From Kudoa neothunni (taxonomy: Eukaryota; Cnidaria): a stretch of 64,000 bases of DNA. This document shows positions 24,759-36,995 of this stretch, piece after piece (the first letter of the stretch is position 1; every line of letters begins with the position of its first letter). The notes under the pieces are model-generated. The model was given only the letters and a program-made list of their open reading frames with translations. It searched no databases and was not told where the DNA came from. The stretch is taken from contig OZ199839.1 of NCBI GenBank assembly GCA_964304625.1, positions 7,378,001 through 7,442,000 on the forward strand. The letters are read 5' to 3'. A program made the position numbers and the translations under genes.

Positions 24759-26733
24759 TCAACATTTGGGCTGTTTATTGGTTTCGGTTGTAGAGGGATT
24801 CTTGAAGTAATCGACCAACGAGTATGAACCGTCCTGGTTTCGTAGATAAGGAAGATTTAGCTTTTCGATAGTGTTTTGCATGAAGACACTACATGAGAAA
24901 ATAATAGAATATTTTATAATTTGAAACATTTGATAAATGAAAAATATAATAACAAATTGAATGGATTACTCTCGCGAGACAGCGAATAATTCATTCTTGT
25001 TACATTTGAAAAATTGTTTTAATTCAACGTATCGTGAGCTTCTTTTCCAATAATAAAAAAACTCCACCAACTGAGGGACAGTTTTGTCCTTTAGGTAAGC
25101 TTGACGAATATCATCAAAATTTTTGTAATGATTAAGCATCGCAAGTTCAAAAACAAGACAATCGTATCGGTCCATATGTTGGAGGTTGGAGTCATAACGA
25201 AAAGAGACTAACAGGTTTGGATCAACATCACATGCCTTTTTCACATCACCGTTACATTCCATCAAATGATACAATGCCTACAATCAAACAATGTGATTAG
25301 TGATATTGTGACTTTTTTTAAAAGCTAAATTAAAAATTTGTATCTCCTTTAAATTATATTTCATATCGATAGAAAAGTTATTAATGATCAATTAATCCAT
25401 CAATCGCTTGATTTTAATCAATGTGAGGAAGTTAAACTATGTCGACAGGTAGTGAACACATATGACGATAAATATAAGTAATAAACAAAAATATATAGGT
25501 GGTTTAGTTAGTTGATCCCGTACCTTCTCGTTATCAGCTATATCTTCAATTTCGTATCTAACATTATTATTGTTGCTGCTATCGTCGTTGTTCTTGTCGC
25601 TGACTTTGTCACTGTTTTTGTTGCTGGTGTTGGTAGTGTTAGTGGAATTTTGTGACTCGGACGTGGAAGCTTTGGCGACCTTTCGAAGATAACTTTTCAC
25701 TATATCAACAGTTAAGTTCGGTAATGACAGATTGCAGGTTTGTATTTTTATCACCTTCCGACTCCGGGCATGTACTTGGTGTCCAGAGCAATGTGTCCTC
25801 TTGAGAAGACATTAAAATAGATACAGAATAGATGATGAAATACCTCTCTCAGGGATTAATGAGGGATCATATCCTCTGTAGCCTTTTGAACTGTCGTTTC
25901 TACCCTCCATTAGAGGCATAAATTTTGGCATTTTTGCTTGAAACAGACTTCCCACACGTATATTCTAAATGCACAGGTGAAATCGGTTTATCATCGACAA
26001 CCCATGTACATATTTTTTACTCAACCAACTTGATCCGCTGGTTAACTCATTGGATTCACTCTCCTCGCACAAACTCACTTCCATTTTGAGTCGTTCTACA
26101 TATATCGATAAAATTTCCAACACCATAAATGTTCTAACAAATAAAATATCAAGAACTACTTGTTCGTGTGATTCGAGTGAAATCATTTGTCACAATTTTG
26201 GTGGAATCTTTATCTGTTGCAGTTTTAAGCTCGGGACTTTCAGTTTTCTGATCGTCGCTATGAGCGGTGGGTATTTTGTGTGCTGTCATTTCATTGGATA
26301 TCTCCTAAATGAATACATCTGATGGTGCGACGGACATCATTGTTAAAACTCACTTGCGTATCACTCTTGAATTCTTGCTGCTTTTCGGATGAAATGTTTG
26401 AGTTGGATTGGCCAACAGTTTCTGATATCACCGACGGCTGATTTTCCATTGCGACGTTGCTGGCTTCGGTACACGCCAACTCATCTTTCCATTCGTCGAC
26501 GGTTTGATTGGATTCGTTCGACTCTATCATTGCTGGAGCTTCTAGATGCTGCTCTACCCAACCAAACATTACATAAACACCAATTTAGTCCTATTTTGAG
26601 AAACTATCATATCTATGAATAACTCACCAGCTTCAGCTTCACACCCCAATCTACTTTCTATTAATCGCCGAGATGCGTCAAATACTCTATGGGTGTTACG
26701 ACAATGGATATAGTCTCTGTCTTTCTGCGTAAC
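24759..26733 (-). CDS. ELM2-SANT transcriptional corepressor, MIER-like (multi-exon)
   Basis: ELM2-SANT proteins recruit HDAC1/2 in the nucleus. Spliced exons read SSWLSKKY + NIRVGSLFQAKMPKF, the ELM2 start (compare WKKEIMVGSMFQAEIP in MIER1), then DTLLWTPSTCPE and an Asn/Asp-rich linker. ELM2 ends DNEKALYHLMECNGDVKKAC (compare [20 protein letters not shown]). The SANT domain reads YDCLVFELAMLNHYKNFDDI, then LKDKTVPQLVEFFYYWKRSS. The last exon ends GSYSLVDYFKNPSTT and a TGA at 24759. Introns are 44-75 nt, apart from a roughly 250-nt one before ALYHLM. The acidic, Ser-rich N-terminus runs through 26569-26291 and an exon reading RVFDASRRLIESRLGC (about 26690). I found no convincing first ATG, so the 5' end is open. 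MTA or RCOR relatives are less likely. Family sure, subfamily tentative. Confidence 0.82.
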
Positions 26734-27852
26734 TATAGTTCTGATTGAATTATGCTTAAGCTTCCTACCTAATGTTTAACTATGTTTGCGTTTTACGACA
26801 TAGACACTCATTCTGACAAAGTGTACAAGTGAATTTTTCGCTTAACACCCTAATTGAGAATCGATGCAACCTCATTAAAAATTCAATCCTCGGTGTCGTA
26901 GTGTAACTTTCACAACCTATTAACCATATGAGATAAGCTTTCCACCAAATTTCGAGGTGTCGTTCGAATTACTGTTCGATTATTTATCCAATGAACATGA
27001 CTACACGCTATCGGACGCACGACCTTACCATGTCCTATCGATAATTAGGAATATGTTTAAACATGCACTTAGGATAGGCTCATTCTGTATCAGGCGATTG
27101 GCGGCTCGATTCGATTTATAACAGACATAGGATATTTGTGACAACCGTATTACCTCGAAGCAGCCGACCATCTCTGCTGTTAGCAAATTGCAACTAACTG
27201 GATGCGGTGAACCTTTGGTTGTGGTGAAATACTTTAAATTTAACACATTATTTTCATCCCGACATAGAAAAATGTAGGTGTCATCGTTTTGCTATTATTA
27301 CGTAGCTCAACTTCTAATCGATCACTCATATTAGCAATTCGTTTCGTTTGTTACGCTTTTTCAATAAATTTCTTAAGAAAGATTGTAAAAATGCTAATTA
27401 TAACTGTAACTAAGAATATTTTGTTAACAAAAGGGTATAGCCACTTTTCCATCTTGGGACAAGTGGCTACTTTAAAGTTTTGTTCTCAAAAATAGAAAAT
27501 TTGGTTCATTTATTACGTAAAATGTTAATTAGTTTCAAAATAATTCGTAGATATTGGAATTTGCTAACGTAAAGTTCCAAATCAGGTCACTGCTAACAAG
27601 AGTGATGATTCTATTCGTCGCCATTGTCTTTAACGTACTGTTCGCGCTGGTCGGTCAGCCTTCAACTCTGAGATTAACAGAGGTTTTAATGCACACTGCG
27701 TTGGTCCTTCTCAATTTATTGTTTAAAAAATGGAGTAAAATTAGTGGTGTTTTGAGTAGAAACTACAAAATCGATAAGAAATGTCAATGTGTCACTTTAT
27801 GGGGTTTCTTTTTCTCTCATTTTGATATAATACCCCGTTTGAACCTTTAAGA
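26734..27852. other. Upstream region of the ELM2-SANT gene with unassigned ORFs
   Basis: Base composition is more balanced than in neighbouring intergenic DNA. A 98-codon plus-strand ORF (27554-27850) has two hydrophobic stretches (VMILFVAIVFNVLFALVG and VLMHTALVLLNLLF), and a 73-codon minus-strand ORF lies at 27025-27246. Neither matches a family I know. The missing 5' exon of the ELM2-SANT gene may lie here. Confidence 0.35.
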
Positions 27853-28156
27853 CAGTGATTCCGAACCGGGGTTCGGAATGAACCCTAGGTGTTCGAAAAT
27901 TGAACCAAGAATACATAAAAAAGCTTCCGAAGAACAGCAACAGAAATCTCATTCGTCATATATTCATATTTATATTATTTGTTATTTTATAATTGAAAGA
28001 TAGAAAATGAATATGTGAAATTTTTTCTTAGCGCTTTAAAAGTATATATATGTAATGAATTCTTAACACAATTCTCATATGAATTGATATGGGTTCAATA
28101 GACCCATGAGTGTGTCTACAAGGATTCGAAGACGCCCAAAAGGTTGAGAACCATTA
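27853..28156. mobile_element. hAT-type MITE with perfect 8-bp target duplication
   Basis: Flanked by CTTTAAGA at 27845-27852 and 28157-28164. The ends are CAGTGATTCCGAACC and (reverse complement) TAATGGTTCTCAACC, the usual hAT terminal motif. 304 bp and no ORF. The perfect duplication suggests a fairly recent insertion. Confidence 0.88.
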
Positions 28157-28164
28157 CTTTAAGA

Positions 28165-29915
28165 CGTAAAAATTTAGGAAGGATTTTTTATCCAACTTTT
28201 TCTGACCTTAAAATATAGATTTTACAATAATAATAATAATAATAATTTTTTATTAATTCGAGTTTGAGTTTTTCGATAAATTTTAATGCAATAAAATTTG
28301 TGTTATTGTGGGCGCATGTGCAAACGAACTTTATCTTGAATGTTTACAATTTTAATCAATTATTAAATTACTGTAATGACTAAGTTCGTGGCAAAATTTC
28401 ATATTTCAGTGATCTATCTGATAATAAATTAGATATAATTTGTATGAATGGCATAATTCGGTGCAAAAAGGATTTATCTTAAGTGTAACCTGGTATTATT
28501 TAAGTCCCAATGAATAACAGAAAAATCAATGGATTATTTGACTTTAAATTGTTTGTAAAATTATTTGATGAAAAATGAGAACTTAAAGGCAAAGTTAAGA
28601 AAAATGGAAAACAACTCATGATTTGACAAAACATGAATTAAATTGGATACATATTTTGGTGTTGAAACAACGTTAACAATTCGCGATCAAAGAAATAAAC
28701 TTGTGTATAAGATTTTACTTCGGAAGATTAAAAGGGGTTCGAGGATATTGGTTTCGGTTCACAAAACATCCATAAAACAATATCCGATATAATCATTCAT
28801 CATTAAATATATTATAAAACTTTATATAGGTTCAGTTTCGTAATAATTTATTTTTATAATTAAACTGACTGCCGAATGAGGATTACAAAAATCAATTATT
28901 TGAACGAATAATTTTACAATTAAGTAATCTCAAAATACCATCGGAACTGCCGAACTCGATGCATACGATCAGGTGATAAAATAACCATTAACCAAAAAAA
29001 TACTTAATTCAAAAATCTTATATTTTAACATAAAGGTTAGGATCGACTATATGTGTTAAAATAAAGAGTTTTTCGTCAGTTTTTGTTTCCGACAAAAGAC
29101 GATTTAGGGCGAAGGAGCAGCAGTAGGATTATTTCAATATTAATACGCAATATCGAAAATATGGTTTTTACGAATATTTATACAAAAATTTTATTGTAAT
29201 GACGCTAATAAATTTGAGGTGTGTTTTCAGCTGCATGTTGCCTAAAAGGAGTTAATATTACTTGGGAGGTAAGAGAAAAGCATTTTCTCGTTATGTAAGA
29301 GTAAAATCGTTATTTTTAATCCAAGCTTGTATGTAAATTGATATCATAATTGATTCATTAATTGAATTTTTCCATCAAAATAATTCGCTCCAGTAACATT
29401 TGAATAAATTGTAGTCGTTTCATTAGAATAATATACATCCAAAATTATAATTCTTTAAATTATTTCAGATTTTATAAATTAATGCGTTACGGTTAAATCT
29501 GTTGCCAGATTGATATTTAATTTCTGTACTAAATCCTAAATATATTTCCATGAGATTTCGACTAGAAATTATTAACTTTTGACGTTTCGATTTCATATGC
29601 AACGTGCGGAAAATTAACAGGGATGTATTCACACCAAGCAATGCATTTTTATTCGTGCCCAAATTTTCGAATTCTAAATTATTTTGCAATTCACTCGCGT
29701 GTATGTGGGAATTCTTTTGTTATTTCGTGATCCGTTTGTGTGCATGTCACTCTCACAATTTGAAATTAGAGGTTTAAAAATCGAAATTTTTAGATATATT
29801 TAGGATTGTATATATTAAGTCACATGGTCAAACTAATGTCTGGGATTTCGTTAACTAGAGTTGTATCTTGTTTATTGTAGCTATTTTAATTAAATTATCT
29901 GGATAAATATACTAA
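28165..29915. other. Intergenic stretch between the hAT MITE and piggyBac
   Basis: AT-rich, with an (AAT)n run at about 28228-28246. No coding region or RNA gene recognised. Confidence 0.5.
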
Positions 29916-29919
29916 TTAA

Positions 29920-32407
29920 CCCTCCAACGGATGAAAAAACGACCACCCTCCAACGGGCTTTGGGGTAAAAAAGACCCCAGATTTTTTTAAATTTAATGTA
30001 TGCAGAAAATTATTATAAACTTATGAGGGAAATATGGGAAAATTCTGCCTAAGTAACGCTGAGAAAATAATCAATTACTTCATAATTAATCTTCAGTAAT
30101 CCTCTTCGGCAAGATTAAGCAGATATCGCGATAAATCGTTTTTATAACGTATAATATGTTTAGTCTTGTTTGAAATAATGAAAAATAACATTTTAGTAAA
30201 AAATAAAAGATAAAATATTTTCAAGGGTCCCTAATAAATTTGGTTTATATTAGCTAGCAATTTAGACATTTATTTGACGAATGGGCGCGACAGTAGAAAC
30301 TTCCACATTTTGAGCATTTGGATGAGGTTTTCTTATCGTTTTCACGAGGACAATGTTCACATCTTCGTTTAGAAGTATTTGAATCTGCAAAGTTGTATGT
30401 TTCCATAGAAGTTGGATGAGATCTTTTTGAACATTTTTTCATTTGGGAATTTCTCTCCAAAAGAGGTTTATACAACTCTCCAGCCATTTCTTTCAGAAAA
30501 TCACGTCTCAATTTTGTGGAATCGTTAAATATGTGTTTATATAGACAAAATGAATTTATCAAAGTCAAATCCAACATATTATAAAAGACCACCATGGGCC
30601 AGCGTCGATTAAATCTGCGGACCGAAACGGAAGCCAACATCCGATCCACGGTATCTACTCCTCCTTTGGAACCATTATAATCCACTATTGTTTCAGGCTT
30701 TTGTTTATGTGTATCGTTGGTTATGTTGGTGTTGGTTGTTCCTGAGGATAGGAGAATCACTGCTCTTCTTTTTTTGTTGACATATGAAGTGATCATATAT
30801 TTATCAAAAAATATAAACATAGTGCTGAATAAGGAACGATTTCTAGACGGAAGAACACACGGTGGTAAATCTCTCTTATTGTGTCGAATTGTTCCAAGAT
30901 ATGTCAGACGTTTGTCTAACAGCTTCTCGGCTAGTCTAAGGGAAGAGAAAAAATTATCTGCAACTATAGTTCTTCCTGAATTATACAAGGGAGCTGTAAG
31001 GGAAAGCACAATATTCTCACCAACACCACAGTTTTGGCTAGCTTGAGTTCCGTTCTTTCCTAGATAGGGAGAAATGTTTACAACATATTTGTGGACTGGA
31101 TCGACAGCTAGGAAAAACTTTAGGCCATATTTCGCCGGCTTCATCGGCATATATTGTCTAAATGAGCATCTTCCTCTAAACGAGACTAACTGCTCGTCAA
31201 CGGTAACATTTTCACCGGGGAAAAAACATATAGGTAGAGTCTGGATCCACATGTTCCATATGTTGCGAATTGGACAAAATTTATCCAATTCTCTTCTTTC
31301 AGATCTGGTGCTTGGATTATCAAAATGAATACATCGTAGAATTTGGCGAAAACGATTAAATGAAAAGATTTCGCGATACATCTCTCTCCCTTCCTTTATA
31401 CTAAACATTTCTAAAAGAGGTTGCTCTCTGTCTTTGTAGACAGCCATCAAAATTAGTGTTCCGAAAAATCCTCTTAATTCAACGTCGTCTAAATCATTCC
31501 ATAAATCAGAAAAGTGTAATTTCCCGTGAACGTTTGTTTGTTTTATTATTTCCTGGCAAATTTCATCAGTGAAGAATATAAAAAAACAGTCCAACACGTT
31601 TTTGACTCTTTGTATGCAATAAGCTGTTGGCCCAGGTCGAGGATTCATGATATTCTCCTTCAGCATTTTTTGATGGAGGTGGCTTATTCAATGTCCAAAG
31701 TATTCCGCTTTTGCTTGTCGTAGAATCCGCAGGATGTTCGCAATCTGATGTATCATCGGATTCTTCGGAATATTCAAGAACGGTTTCATCAATGTCGCTA
31801 CTTAAAGGTTGATATTCATCGCTAAAATCCTCAGATGGTGCCATGATTATCTCAATGTGCGCAACAAACGATAAAATTGGTGTATATTTCGCGTTAACTC
31901 TCATATACGGTCCTAAGGCTTAAATTATCTATAGCTTATTTTGTAGGGGATTATTTATTGCTAGTACACGGAGGTAATATGTTAATTTTGTTTGTATTTA
32001 GCTAATAAACATTGACCTTGCGGTATTCATATAAACGATGGTTACGATATGTTGAGATTACATACTTAATCGGATTACGGCGGATTATATTGATTAATAA
32101 TTGCTGAATTTGACAGTATTTATTAGGCAGATTTTTTTTTAAATTTCCAAATCATCTTATAATAATTTTCTACATACATCAAATCAAAAAAAATCTGGGG
32201 TCTTTTTTACCCCAAAGCCCGTTGGAAGATAAAAATTTTGTTCGATAAGAAATAATCAATATTCCACATAAAGATTTTTATAAATCTATTTATTAAAATA
32301 ATTTAGGAGAATAGACGAAATTTCAAGTATCCCAGATAATTATAAAATATTCTATGGACAAATTAAAATCGTTTTGGGGTCTAAAAGACCCCAAGCCCGT
32401 TAGAGGG
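29920..32407 (-). mobile_element. piggyBac DNA transposon, nearly intact
   Basis: 2,488 bp flanked by TTAA on both sides (29916-29919 and 32408-32411). Terminal inverted repeats are CCCTCCAACGG (left) and CCCTCTAACGG (right). A subterminal repeat, CAACGGGCTTTGGGGT plus AAAAAAGACCCCAGA, lies at about 29953-29983 and inverted at about 32188-32224; a shorter relative sits at the right terminus. This is the terminal-plus-internal repeat layout typical of piggyBac. The transposase is on the minus strand. Ends and target site are clean, so the insertion looks young. Confidence 0.95.
30254..31844 (-). pseudogene. piggyBac transposase with one apparent frameshift
   Basis: DDE/DDD transposase that excises and inserts at TTAA. 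The N-terminal frame opens at an ATG at 31844 (MAPSEDFSDEYQPLSSDIDE, acidic as usual) and ends near ILWTLNKPPPSK. The main frame (31666-30254, 470 codons) starts with ENIMNPRPGPTAY. The two frames meet at an A6 run (about 31668-31673), consistent with a 1-nt indel or an assembly error. Catalytic Asp blocks are present: VTVDEQLVSFRGR, RTIVADNFFSS and GGVDTVDRM. The C-terminus is a Cys-rich finger (CEHCPREN, CSKCGSFYC, KCLNC), as known for piggyBac. Joined length would be about 530 residues, normal for the family. Confidence 0.93.
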
Positions 32408-32411
32408 TTAA

Positions 32412-35400
32412 CTAAAGCTAGGGGAATTAGATTAGCAGATGATTATCAAAATTGGAGTAATTGAGTTCTAAGTCAAGTAATAAGGCAGAATAAATAGTCT
32501 AAAAACCAACTTTTTGAACGTTATTTTTTATGTATTCTTAAGCAAATTCGGATAACAAAATAAAATAATAAGTAATGTATGGATTCAGCTAATTATGATA
32601 ACTCATAACTTCGTTACCAAATCCCGAATACTATGCGGTCAACACACGTGAAATCTTCATTAAATTTCCAAAAATGATAAAACCTCATTTTATTGTCTAC
32701 ACATTAATTTCTTAATTAAATATACATCTTAAAACCATTTTCAGTAATGTTTGGTTTTCAAAATTATATGACGCGGTCATCAATAAAACATTAACAAATC
32801 TTATTATAAATTATCTTCTCTAATATTTTTTATACATCGATTACTACATTCTTAAAAGTATATTACAATTAATTATTTAGTTTATACATTTTTTTAGGAA
32901 AATCTATTTGCATTTATATAATATTAGAATCATTTTATCATGAAATTTTTAGAGGATCAACATAATCAACTATTTAATTTCACTACATTTTTACTTCATA
33001 AAAAAATGCTTATAAATTAATGTTTCAAAACTAATTATTTAAAGAAACTAACTTTACAAAATAAAAAAAGTATATTCCATACTTGATTTAAACAACAGTT
33101 GATTGTAACTATTGCCTAGTTCATTAAACTTTTCTTTACTATACATGATGGATAGCCTGTAAATTTAATGTCTATTCTCTTTTAATATTATACATGTAAC
33201 TATTATATTTTAAGTTTGCTGTTTATAATTAATATATATTTCCTTGAGTTAATTGAAAAGATTAACGCATTTTTGGAGTGGTTTTAAGAAATTTGGTAGT
33301 GTAAGATATTTTCAATATCGTGCAAAACCGAGTAATTTGCGATAATTCATTTATATAGTAGATATAGATGTACACAGTTTTAACTAATCCCCGACAAACT
33401 TTGGATGATCCCGTTAGTCTGGAAAATTCGATAAATTTCTGAGAATTTCGAATGTCGAGTATTTTCGGTACGCGCACTTTAAAACCTTATTTGAGATATC
33501 CTTCTGAAGTATTAACGATGTGAAATAAGATTTCAAAATGATATTATTCATTACTGAGAGAATCGAACGATTTTCAATCAACTTTGTTAAAGACGGAGAC
33601 GAAACCGCCCAAATTGACTGTATTATTAGCACAAAATGCAATATACCATATAGATATAAACCTACGAATAGCAATTGACAACCCCTAAATCATAATAAAT
33701 TAACTTTAAGGTTAAAATTTAGATCGTTTAATCTTATTTTTCGTGATTGTATGTAAAATAATACATGATTAAATAATTTTTTCAAATATTAACTCATAAT
33801 AACTAACCGTTTATCGAATTGTAGCATTAAATATGTAGTAACACGTAATGGAAGTTTTCTATTTATAAGAAATCCCCCTATTTCGGCTTTTCAATTTGTT
33901 GATATCACGCATTGAGCATTTTCAACACATTGAAGATTTTTAGAAATAATGATATTAAATATATATATGTTCTAGAGCCAACTAGAGCGATTCGGATATG
34001 ATATATAGTTTGGAATGAGAAAAAATCATTAATAATACAGTTTCGCACTATATTTAACAAAAAATATTTTTTACCGTTATCTTAAGGACCGGTTTATAAC
34101 TGTTATAAACTTAACAAGGCCATAATTTCGATAATCTCAAAACCCGAACTGCCCCATGCGAAACCCATGAATATGAGTTCTTTAATGATTTTAATCTGAA
34201 ATCTGTGGTTAAAGCTAATTTCGTTTGTGTTTCATGCCAAAATTGGGGCAGAACTTTTATTCGTGTAATCACAAACACGAGCGTGAATTGTCTGATTCTT
34301 ACGTCTATTAATTAGAATAAACTAGATGTTAAAAAATTAAATGAAATTTCGTTAGTCCTTATTTTTATGAATAAAATTTTATAGCTAATTTAATCGAGAT
34401 TTTTTGATATAATTGGTGAAACGAAAAGTGAGAGAATGTATGAAAAATTATATTAAAAATACCCTTAATGGAATTTAGAGAGATTGTCAGCCAACAGAAA
34501 AGACAAACCGAATATTTATTTTCTACTTTTCAGAATTATAATTTTAAAGCGTAAATAGATATGACTTCTCCATTGTAATTTGTTATAATTCATTATTAAT
34601 ACCTTTACGTTTCAATTCTAAGACAAAAAAGTTAATGAATCCATTGTAGAATGTCCCACAATTTATTTTTTAATTATTGAAAAGCAACTTCTGAGAAACT
34701 TTAAATATCTTCTAATCCAATATGATTAACCCTCATTATCTATCTACAGAAAGTTATGATTCAATATAATTTTACAAGTAACCACTTTTATGTTAAATTT
34801 TATTCAGAGTTATTAAACAAAATAACCCCTTATGTTGGATGCGCACGCACAGAGTAGTTTTATTTGAATAAATTTGAATTATGTAAGAACGTAACTAAAT
34901 ATCATCTCGGTAACACAAGGACTGAACCGAGATTCTCTGCATTAAAAGGAGGTGGTGCCATACCGCACTGCTCTCGACCGCATATCTATGGTTGATGGAT
35001 TACACCCCTTATAATCCACACGCTACAATATCAATCAATTTTAAAATAAAAGTTTTCAGACTCCATAATATCTAATATGTATTCATTTTACCACGCCTGA
35101 GATTTAATGAGTGGATGAGCAACGGCAAAATCATCATCAAATTTTAGGTTCTAATGATTAGATTATAATTTATAACTATTGAGTGGGTCTGATTTTACAT
35201 TTGGATTAATTTTGTGACTTTATAATGATATTTAATTTGATTAAATAATACATCTTTTAAATCATTTTTGATACTTAATAAATTATATAGGAGTTTCCTA
35301 AGTAAAATTTCTAAGAATACACAAAAATAAAAAAATTATTCAACTTATCATAAATATTGAGTGGTACTAAATTTACAAATTATTCAAGTTATTTAAGAAG

Positions 35401-35460
35401 TATTTGAGCTATTAAAAATTTAGTGTTCGGCAAAAAAATGTTGGTTGTATCAATGTAGAG
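32412..35460. other. Gene-poor stretch right of piggyBac
   Basis: About 3 kb of AT-rich DNA. Small ORFs at 33262-33674 are not convincing. A tRNA-like sequence on the minus strand at about 34910-34985 is listed separately. Nothing else recognised. Confidence 0.5.
34910..34985 (-). repeat. tRNA-like sequence (SINE head or tRNA pseudogene)
   Basis: On the minus strand an A-box-like GGTCGAGAGCAGTG is followed about 35 nt later by a B-box-like GGTTCAGTCC. The stems do not form a good tRNA cloverleaf by eye, so a SINE fragment or pseudogene is more likely than a working tRNA. Confidence 0.4.
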
Positions 35461-35542
35461 CAGTGGTGGGCGAAATGCAGCCCTCCAAACTTTTGTGATA
35501 CGTCAATGTGGCCCGCACCCCCTAAAGTTGTGACCACCACTG
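35461..35542. mobile_element. 82-bp hAT micro-MITE
   Basis: Ends CAGTGGTGGGC and (reverse complement) CAGTGGTGGTC. Flanking 8-mers ATGTAGAG and ATTTAGAG match at 7 of 8. The core includes GCAGCCC and GTGGCCCGC, common in hAT MITEs. No coding capacity. Confidence 0.85.
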
Positions 35543-35778
35543 ATTTAGAGTAATCACAAGTTTTCGTGAGTATTGATCGCTGGCAATACTAATGATTACA
35601 AACAATTTCACCATTAGAAATAAGTAAAAAAATCAAATACGTATAATAACTTGAATAATAGTTTCGTGAAGAATTCTCTGTTGTTTTTGAAATTTATCAT
35701 GATTAAATAAAATTCGTATGGTATAAAAAATTTTCGAAAATAGTATTTATCATGGATTTATTATAAACAAAAGGTAAA

Positions 35779-35978
35779 NNNNNNNNNNNNNNNNNNNNNN
35801 NNNNNNNNNNNNNNNNNNNNNNNNNNNNNNNNNNNNNNNNNNNNNNNNNNNNNNNNNNNNNNNNNNNNNNNNNNNNNNNNNNNNNNNNNNNNNNNNNNNN
35901 NNNNNNNNNNNNNNNNNNNNNNNNNNNNNNNNNNNNNNNNNNNNNNNNNNNNNNNNNNNNNNNNNNNNNNNNNNNNNN
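35779..35978. other. Assembly gap (200 N)
   Basis: Exactly 200 N; the size is probably a placeholder. Joins across it are not proven. Confidence 0.99.
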
Positions 35979-36601
35979 TGATTAAGCATGTGAAATTTGG
36001 AAAAGTCGGTTTGTGCGAACTTTGTGCGTTAATTTTTGTACGATTATGCCATGTTTAAACAAGTAATGTTGTGGGTTAAAAATTCAATGTAAAAATGCTT
36101 TTTAACTTTGGCCAAATCCTACTTGGATCAATGTTGGGACCAAATAAAGTCTCTGTTTTTTTTGTAATAACCAACCAATATTTCTGATTTACATTATTAA
36201 AAATTAGATAAGAAAATAGTGTAATTTTTTTATTTAAAAAATATTATGGTGACACTATTGAAATAAATTGATATCAAGAAATAGGCAATTGGTATTATAC
36301 ATAATATTCATATCTCGCTAGGTTGATTGTGTTTAATTATTCGTGGTCTACCGCTTCGTTCATAGAGGTGCCAAATAATTTATTATACCGAAAAAGTTAA
36401 TTATTATGAATATTTTTCGATTGTAATGGTTATCTTTGTAATTTGGTGGAAAATGGATAAATTTCTTTGTAGTATTCTTATATTTATCAAATACGTTGAG
36501 TAGAACGAACAGTGAAAAATTTCCACTTGTGTCGAATCTCTGACGTTAACTCACCGAACGAACCTCAATTGGAGACCACTGTTCTAGGAGATTATTTATC
36601 A

Positions 36602-36995
36602 GTGGAGGACACAGTTCAGTGGTGTGATGATTGGACTCAATACCTAAAGATAGTGAGTTCGATTCCCGCCGTTTCCCTGCATTAGTGTGTCTCTATTCCA
36701 TAATGGCAGTTGTTGTTAGAATGCGACTGCGCTATAAATGTAATCTCAACGGCAGTTATAGTTCAATCTAATTTTAGGAAGTTGAATTAGACGTTTGCAT
36801 CGTCAGTGATGTACTAACAGGGCTTGAAATGTCTGTTGAACCAAATTCCTTGAGGATAGAATTAGGGGTGGTGATTGTCCTGCAAACGAGTATGTATAGT
36901 GGGTCAAAATCCCACACTGCCGCAGAAAGATCAAGGACGAGGAGGTAGATGTTACTCCAAATCCCAAAAAGTATAAGTATAAGTACGCCAAAGGT
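36602..36995 (+). mobile_element. Two-headed (dimeric) tRNA-derived SINE
   Basis: Head 1 has an A-box-like CAGTTCAGTGGTGTG and a B box GTTCGATTCCC (36657-36667). Head 2 has GGGGTGGTGATTGTCC and a B-box-like GGGTCAAAATCCCAC (about 36901-36915). After alignment, head 1 ATAGTGAGTTCGATTCCCGC parallels head 2 ATAGTGGGTCAAAATCCCAC. The unit ends in a short tandem tail (AAGTATAAGTATAAGTA). No ORF is convincing. Boundaries approximate. Confidence 0.6.

Noticed and set aside
34910-34985. Functional tRNA gene
   Set aside because: A- and B-box-like motifs exist, but acceptor and anticodon stems do not pair well, so only a tRNA-like repeat is claimed.
35750-35989. 79-aa ORF spanning the gap
   Set aside because: Nearly all of it is N; there is no coding evidence.
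36340-36577. hAT element between CGTGGTCTACC and GGAGACCACTG
   Set aside because: The two ends match weakly and the flanking 8-mers (TAATTATT and TTCTAGGA) do not agree.
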